Source: Alviniconcha marisindica
Lineage: Eukaryota; Mollusca; Gastropoda; Provannidae
NCBI GenBank assembly: GCA_018857735.1
Contig: JABMCL010000570.1
Coordinates: 75,001-139,000, forward strand
Length of the DNA stretch: 64,000 bases
Direction of reading: 5' to 3'
Shown here: positions 57,700-64,000 of the stretch, in pieces
How positions within the stretch are numbered: the first letter of the stretch is position 1
How the letters are laid out: the number at the start of each line of letters is the position of its first letter
The notes under the pieces: generated by a model
The model's database searches: none
What the model was told of the DNA's origin: nothing
The model's input: the letters and a program-made list of their open reading frames with translations, nothing else
Made by a program: the position numbers and the translations under genes

Positions 57700-58184
57700 G
57701 GATTCAAGAGTCTATACTACAAAACACCTGCACTGGCTTCCCATTTCGGAAAGTAGAGAGTCGCTTGTATGTGATTCAGAGCTGTACTGGTTCTGGTCCT
57801 GCTCATCTCTCTGAACTGCTACATGTCTACACTCTGTCTCGTACACTACACTCTTCTTCCGACACCCGCATGCTGAAAACCCAACAGTACAAATGCAAGA
57901 TTCGTGGCTTTCGCACTTTCTCTTGCTTTGGACCCCACATTTGGAATTCACTCCCACAAAACCTTAGACACTGCTCAATCCTGTCATCTTTTAAAGCCAG
58001 ACTGAAAACCTCCCTCTTCTCACAGTACTTCCGCCCCAACTAATATCAGTATGCAGTTTCTGCTACAGTCAGTGTGTGTGTGTGTGGTGTGTGTGTGTGT
58101 GTGTGTGTGTGTGTTGTGCACGTGCGTGCCTGCTCATGTTTTTGCGCATACTGATCAGTGTCGTACATGTTTGAATGCATTGCG

Positions 58185-58223
<39 letters not shown>

Positions 58224-58362
58224 TCCATATAATAATTTTACGGAAATTGCTTTGGCAAGACTGTGCTCTACACGTGTATAGAATATCGTATTTAGGTTAA
58301 TATGTATCATGTGAGTGCTCAGGGCTGTGACGAGTGCATGATAAATGTACATTATTATTATT
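57700..58362 (+). mobile_element. Non-LTR retrotransposon 3' remnant, second copy
   Basis: The peptide GSGPAHLSELLHVYTLSRTL, FSCFGPHIWNSLPQNLRH and FKARLKTSLFSQYFRPN, then stop, matches the element at 46157-46985 residue by residue in most places. It shares the 3' UTR with two (GT)n runs and the end ATGATAAATGTACATTATTA. It is 5'-truncated, beginning within the HWLP region, which is itself altered. Confidence 0.9.
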
Positions 58363-59330
58363 AAATTGTGTAAAATTCATTTCCTGTGTTTGCTGTATAA
58401 CTTATCACTGTAACAGTTGTAAGTGTCAAGAAAACTGTCTAATTAGACCCTAATTCTTTTACTTGGCCAGTCACAAACACAGCTGTTATAATAACCAAAA
58501 CAGCCCTCAATATTATTCGTCAAAGAAAAACTGAAAATAATACAGTATAAGGATTTAAAATTTAGAAGACAAACACCTCCATAGAGATGAGTTCTGTTGT
58601 TGTAGTTGCTTGGTTCATCTTATCACTGTTGCCATTTAGTTTGTTATTTTGTTCCCATCTACAGCAAAGTTTTACCTATATTCTGTTCTGTTACAAGAAA
58701 CTTGCAAGACATGCGAGTGCAAGCACACAGCTATGTAATACTGACATTAACACATGAAATTTGCTTGGGTTTTATTTTTATGCTTTATTTCAAAATTTCC
58801 ATCTTCACCATATTTTTATTATTATTGTATAAGGGTTTAACATTCAGCTGTGTATCAGTCTATCACTTCAGTTCAGGTTAGTTTTTTCCTGTCAGATTTA
58901 TTCCTAGAAACAAAAATGGATAAAGCGATTAAAAAACAAAAATCTGCAAAAAAATATTAGAAGCACTGGCAGTTACAGGCCCACCATAAAACCAAAACAA
59001 ACACAAATAAAAAGCTGAAATGATCTATATAAAGTTCTCTACCTAAAGGCATAAAACTCCCCAAATAACTTTTTTTAAACAAAGAAAGGGTCATGTTCAG
59101 TTTCAATAAATTACATTATTTAAAAATTGCATACAGTCTCAAATAAAAACACAGAATCTGAGTAACTACAGTTGTAGAAAGATTGGTTGGGACATCACCA
59201 TTTTACTTTTCACACAAACTAAAAAGTACAAATACAGGTGCAGCTGAGCTAACCATTCTAATAAACCAACAATAAAACCACATGATAGATACTAACCTTT
59301 GTCTACACCAGTACACTCATGCATGCACGC
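58363..59330. other. AT-rich sequence, no gene seen
   Basis: No SINE, LINE or exon with supporting splice sites was recognised. Confidence 0.4.
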
Positions 59331-59332
59331 AT

Positions 59333-59334
<2 letters not shown>

Positions 59335-59384
<50 letters not shown>

Positions 59385-59582
59385 ACACATACAATGTACA
59401 CACACACACACACACACACAACACACACATGTACACACACACACATGTGCACACACATGTACACACACACACACACACACACACACAATGTACACACACA
59501 CACACATACACACATGTACACACACACACACACATGTACACACACATGTACACACACACACACACACACATGTATATACACA
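59335..59582 (+). repeat. (CA)n tract with regular TGTACACA interruptions
   Basis: CA units are broken repeatedly by ACATGTACAC and ACAATGTACAC, giving a higher-order periodicity of about 20-35 bases. Confidence 0.95.
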
Positions 59583-60030
59583 CCTAGCTGAAGCTTTTTT
59601 TCTCTCTCCATTTACTGTTTCAGAGCGATTCATAAATTAGGAAATCATATTTATACTGTACAACATCCCTCTTGTACCGACACACACCAAACTTTACTAC
59701 AAACCATCAAAGCACAACCGCTAGCCCTACTGGGAACGTTTGCGCACACTTTCAATCAATATCGTAGAGTACAATAATCTACATAGGCAAACAAAGCTAA
59801 TGACAGTTCAGTAAAAGATTTCCCCATCATGCAGTATTTTAGCACCCCCCCCCCCCCCCCCCCACAAAAAAAAATCCACACTCACACTACTTTTGACAAA
59901 TCTGACACTGTGACAGAAATGTAAAGTAAGCGAGACTGAGAGCCAAATGCAAAGCTAATTAATAACAATTAACATGCACAACATCTTCTACCAGTGGTAT
60001 ATATTTTTCTCTCCCCTACTTCTTGAGCAG

Positions 60031-60136
60031 GGCCGTAAGAACAACAAGAGCAACAGCAACGGACCTGATGTGAGTCTTCGAAAGGTTACAACTGTGAGGC
60101 ACACTCTCCTAATCCTCAACAAGCTCTACACGCTAG
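60031..60136 (+). CDS. Candidate third exon of the unidentified plus-strand gene
   Basis: The acceptor TCTCCCCTACTTCTTGAGCAG has a good pyrimidine tract, and the donor is CTAG|GTACAG. In phase 0, as left by 56797, it encodes GRKNNKSNSNGPDVSLRKVT then TVRHTLLILNKLYTLG. The peptide looks plausible (basic start, then an amphipathic helix), but no domain is recognised. A competing minus-strand acceptor (TTTTCCTGTTGCTTTTAG) overlaps the region, so the strand is uncertain. Confidence 0.33.
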
Positions 60137-60618
60137 GTACAGCTAAAAGCAACAGGAAAACTTGTGAATGGTAGCAGGTGGTGGACAATGACACTGACTT
60201 AATAGTGCTTCTATGCCAAGAATTGACCCCAAAAAAGCATTGTTGCCTCCTCCCACAACCCCTCCAGATCACTTGACACTGTTCTTTCATTGTACAATTG
60301 TACACACAGTAACTGCCAGTGATGTACAAGCCGGACACATTTTACTTCACTTCCATCTTTCACCGTCCATATACCTCAAATAGGCATTGCTGGTAGCAGG
60401 TACACATGTACATGTATGTAAAAGTTCACTTTTTTCCTTTCCCAGCACACAGACGTAATAATGATGTTATTACAGTTATATATATTATATACACAGTCAT
60501 AAGCACTGCTGCAACACACATGTATTCATCCTTGTCACATGCTATGTGATCGCAAGCCTACAGCAGCCATTCAAATGTTTTGTAATTGCATACTTCCTCC
60601 TTCTTCCTTATGACTCTA

Positions 60619-60619
<1 letters not shown>
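60137..60619. other. Unassigned sequence
   Basis: No exon or mobile element was recognised. No convincing next exon for the plus-strand candidate gene was found in the remaining window. Confidence 0.4.
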
Positions 60620-60679
<60 letters not shown>

Positions 60680-60682
60680 GAC

Positions 60683-60728
<46 letters not shown>

Positions 60729-60755
60729 ACAACACACACACGTGATCTGCTCTCA

Positions 60756-60803
<48 letters not shown>

Positions 60804-60882
60804 CACACACACACCCACAGTGACTCTCTCTCTCTCTCACCACACACACACACACACACAGTGACTCTCTTCTCTCCCCCCC

Positions 60883-60950
<68 letters not shown>
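60620..60950 (+). repeat. Compound (CA)n/(CT)n block
   Basis: CA runs alternate with GTGACTCTCTCTC blocks four times, a higher-order tandem arrangement. Confidence 0.95.
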
Positions 60951-61064
60951 TTTCATGTCTAGCAATAACTAAGTCAGACAGCTACACTAAGTCACTGTGA
61001 GCTGTGAGTGCCAGAAGCAGGTAAACTCTTCCTGTCTTGATCCTCCCTCCCTTCCCTCCTGCAA

Positions 61065-61850
61065 GCAAACCACAATCAGTTACATAGACACGCAGGCACA
61101 GGCAAACAAAAGTCTGTTACACAGACAGGCAAACCAGAATCAATTTACACAGACAGCCAAACCAGAATCAATTTACACAGACAGCCAAACCAGAATCAGT
61201 TTACACAGGCAAACCAGAATCAGTTTACACAGAGAGGCAAACTACAATCAGTTTGCACAAAGGCAAACCACAATCAGCTTACACAGACAGGCAAACCACA
61301 ATCAGTTTACAAAGACAGGAGAACCACAATCAGTTTACACACTCAGGCAAACCACAATCAGTTTACAAAGACAGGAGAACCGCAATCAGTTTACACACTC
61401 AGGCAAACCACAATCAATTTACACAGACAGGCAAACCACAATCAGTTTACACAGACAGGAAAACCACAACCAGTTTACACAGACCAACCAAACTGCATTA
61501 CAAAAACAAGCGCATTACAGTTACATACAGGCAAAACAGACAGATCACAATCAAGTTACAAAAACAGTCAAACCACAGTTACAAGGCAGGCTAGGCAAAC
61601 CACATTCAGTTACAGAGGTAAACCATAGTAATACAGTCACATCACAACCAGTTACATAGACAGTCAAAAGTACCACAATCAGTTACAGTCAAAAGTACCA
61701 CAATCAGTTACAATGACATTCACACCACAATCAGTTACACAGCCACGCCACAAATCAGTTATATAAACAGCCACCCACAACCCATTACACACACTGCAGT
61801 CAATTACACGGACTGACACACCTCAGTTACAAAGACAGTTACCACAATAA
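61065..61850 (+). repeat. 28-bp minisatellite, about 20 units, degenerate at the 3' side
   Basis: The unit is GGCAAACCACAATCAGTTTA then CACAGACA, 28 bases (CAATCAG at 61271, 61299 and 61327). Beyond about 61490 the units drift in length. A 220-codon frame across it is a by-product of absent stop codons in the unit. Confidence 0.92.
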
Positions 61851-61851
61851 C

Positions 61852-62014
61852 TTACACAAGGACAGTCATGCCACTATACATATCTTCTGCTTCCTGGTAA
61901 GCCTGCAGAGCATGGTAATAATGATGTACATACACCTCCAAAAATTCACGAGTCTGAAGCACAAATTGGGCTGGGTTCAGAACAGACTTGACGCAGACTG
62001 CCAGTCTCTCCAGA
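61852..62014 (-). CDS. Unidentified exon-like ORF
   Basis: On the minus strand the frame starts after an AAAG acceptor-like site and reads SLERLAVCVKSVLNPAQFVL, QTREFLEVYVHHYYHALQAY and QEAEDMYSGMTVLV to a TAA. A consensus donor (GT|GTAAGT) overlaps the stop, so it may be internal or terminal. Composition and the spacing of hydrophobic residues look like a helical protein. I recognise no family. The plus strand is also open in one frame, which weakens the case, and the acceptor lacks a good pyrimidine tract. It may be the 3' end of a gene lying mostly beyond the window. Confidence 0.35.
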
Positions 62015-62159
62015 CTTTAAATGCACCTCTACAGGGAAACTCCACGTCACAAACTTCCTTATGAAAGACCAGTTAAAACTCTGATTCCGGCATAAAAAGA
62101 TCTCTATCAAATTTGAGTGTGCTGACATGTAGCACCTGCCCAGCCCCCACCTCCCCCCC

Positions 62160-63245
62160 CCCCACCCCAAGAAACTGGTGTGGCAGGCTTAAGGCCCAAG
62201 TAACTCAGTGTGACCCAGGCTAACTTGGTTCACTGATGGACTGAAGCCCTAGCATTTTAGCATGGCCCTGGCTAAAAAAAATGGTGTGGCCCAAGTAACT
62301 CAATGCGACCCAGGCTAACTTTGTTCATGACGGACTGAAGCCCTAGCATTTTAGTATTGCCCCGCTGAAGAAATTGGTGTAGCAGGCTTAAAGTCCAAGT
62401 AACTCGGCATGACCCAGGCTAAACTGGTGCATGGCGGACTGACTGACAGTCACCTAGTGTGGTACAGGATAACTTGGTGCATGACAGGATGAAGCCCCAG
62501 CATTCCAGCGAGGCCCAGGCTAAATTGCTGTGGCAGGGTGAAACACAAGTCACACAGTATGACCCAGGCTAACGTGGTGTGTCCCAGCTAAACTGGTGTA
62601 TGTGTGGTAGGATAAAGCCCTAGTCGCATAGTGTGATCCAGGCTAACTTGGTGTGTCCCAGCTAAACTGGTGTACGTGTGGCAGGATAAAGCCCAAGTCG
62701 CATAGTGTGATCCAGGCTAACTTGGTGTGGCCCAGCTAAACTGGTGTATGTGTGGCAGGATAAAGCCCAAGTCGCATAGTGTGATCCAGGCTAACTTGGT
62801 GTGGCCCAGCTAAACTGATGTACGTGTGGCAGGATAAAGCCCAAGTCGCATAGTGTGATCCAGGCTAACTTGGTGTGGCCCAGCTAAACTGATGTACGTG
62901 TGGCAGGATAAAGCCCAAGTCGCAGAGTGTGATCCAGGCTAACTTGGTGTGGCCCAGCTAAACTGGTGTACGTGTGGCAGGATAAAGCCCAAGTCGCAGA
63001 GTGTGATCCAGGCTAACTTGGTGTGGCCCAGCTAAACTGATGTACGTGTGGCAGGATAAAGCCCAAGTCGCATAGTGTGATCCAGGCTAACTTGGTGTGG
63101 CCCAGCTAAACTGATGTACGTGTGGCAGGATAAAGCCCAAGTCGCATAGTGTGATCCAGGCTAACTTGGTGTGGCCCAGCTAAACTGATGTATGTGTGGC
63201 AGGATAAAGCCCAAGTCGCATAGTGTGATCCAGGCTAACTTGGTG
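62160..63245 (-). repeat. 74-bp minisatellite, about 9 good units after a degenerate lead
   Basis: The unit contains GATAAAGCCCAAGTCGCATA, GTGTGATCCAGGCTAACTTG, GTGTGGCCCAGCTAAACTGA and TGTACGTGTGGCAG, 74 bases (GGCTAACTTG at 62641 and 62715). From 62160 to about 62575 older, longer variants (CCAGGCTAACTTGGTTCA) lead into the regular part. Confidence 0.93.
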
Positions 63246-63269
63246 TGTACTTAAGCCCAAGCATTCTTA

Positions 63270-63425
63270 GAGTGTCCCAGACCAAGCTGGGGTGCCTGGC
63301 AACAAAGGGTAATCTAAAGGGTGCCAGGCAACTGAAATCTGTGGTGTGCCTGGCAACAACTGAAGCCTGGGGGGTGCCTGGCAACAACTGAAGCCTATGG
63401 GGTGCTAGGGAACCAGCGCAGTGCC
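63270..63425 (+). repeat. 26-28 bp minisatellite, about 5 units
   Basis: GGGGTGCCTGGCAACAACTG then AAGCCT recurs with variants. Confidence 0.85.
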
Positions 63426-64000
63426 AAGTGACCAGGACCACACCACTTCCAAACCCTGGCAAACATCGACTCCCAACTTCTTTCTTAGCATTCAAACCCA
63501 CAAAACTATCCAATCACAGCAGCAGACAATTAATGATCCCACACACGCAGTTCTTCCATCCATTTTATACAAGTAATAATGCAGAGATGTAAATGTATGT
63601 GGATAAAAAAATGACAAAGACACAGCACCAGCCACTGAGGTCAAGGTGAACTGACGCAAGCAAACCATACATGCACATCACTTCATCCCACGCAAATGTC
63701 AAGCCTGATGCACGTGCATATATATCATACATATATGCATACGCAGTGTTTGATCACCACAAAGAGATCATGCCCTTTTTCAACAGACAACACACAGTTG
63801 CACACTCCTTATCCCAGCACTATAAAACGGGGGTAGCATCTGATGCAGACGTACACACTCCTTCGTCTGATGAAGACACAAAAGGAAGCCGGTCACACAC
63901 ACATCGCACCTTCCCCGAAACACTCCCAAAATGCCTGGCACCAGGAGGGAACAGACGCAGAGAAGCAGTCCCGCTGGCCAGTCCCACGCAGCCCAGCTGA
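63426..64000. other. Right edge, no gene established
   Basis: Short frames are open on both strands to the window edge. One plus-strand frame after GATGCAG reads TYTLLRLMKTQKEAG, and one minus-strand frame is hydrophobic (AGLLLCVCSLLVPGILGV). Neither has enough support to call. Confidence 0.3.

Noticed and set aside
60997..61659. 220-codon Gln/Thr-rich frame
   Set aside because: It runs through the 28-bp minisatellite; the unit lacks stops and there is no gene context.

Overview
The window is nuclear DNA of an animal, most likely a mollusc and perhaps a gastropod. The signs are spliced genes with short exons and long introns, three tRNA-derived SINE families, LINE reverse-transcriptase remnants, several MITE-like elements, and a very heavy load of (CA)n, (CT)n, (GT)n and poly-G/C tracts. 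The taxon is inferred from repeat style and protein similarity only. No prokaryotic feature or CRISPR array is present.

The one securely identified gene is an SH2B-family adaptor (relatives: vertebrate SH2B1, SH2B2/APS, SH2B3/LNK; Drosophila Lnk) on the minus strand, with coding sequence from 31920 down to 10233. I could join six coding exons (31920-31210, 14716-14484, 13575-13529, 12861-12763, 11891-11692, 10631-10233) through GT/AG boundaries whose phases all agree. The result is a 562-residue protein: N-terminal Phe-rich dimerization domain, basic patch, PH domain split by a 16.5 kb intron, Pro-rich linker, SH2 domain with an FLVRKS motif, and a C-terminal [10 protein letters not shown] tail matching the Cbl-binding motif of the APS family. 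Two NRF1-like palindromes lie about 250-385 bp upstream of the start codon.

The most striking local pattern is that three minisatellites in this gene look as if each was seeded from an exon boundary. Array 14730-15200 repeats the 3' splice site of exon 2, array 12160-12750 repeats the 5' splice site of exon 4, and array 9240-10232 repeats the last codons of the gene together with the stop codon. A more degenerate 42-bp array (7850-8620) may be an older expansion of the same terminal codons.

Layout: 1-1240, flank with a dispersed repeat; 1241-10232, SINE-poor sequence downstream of SH2B, possibly a long 3' UTR; 10233-31920, SH2B exons and introns; 31921-54960, repeat-dominated intergenic DNA with SINEs, MITEs, LINE pieces, satellites and large microsatellites; 55054-60136, exon-like pieces of a possible plus-strand gene starting MATTEK; 61000-63430, three minisatellites side by side plus one unidentified exon-like minus-strand ORF (62014-61852).
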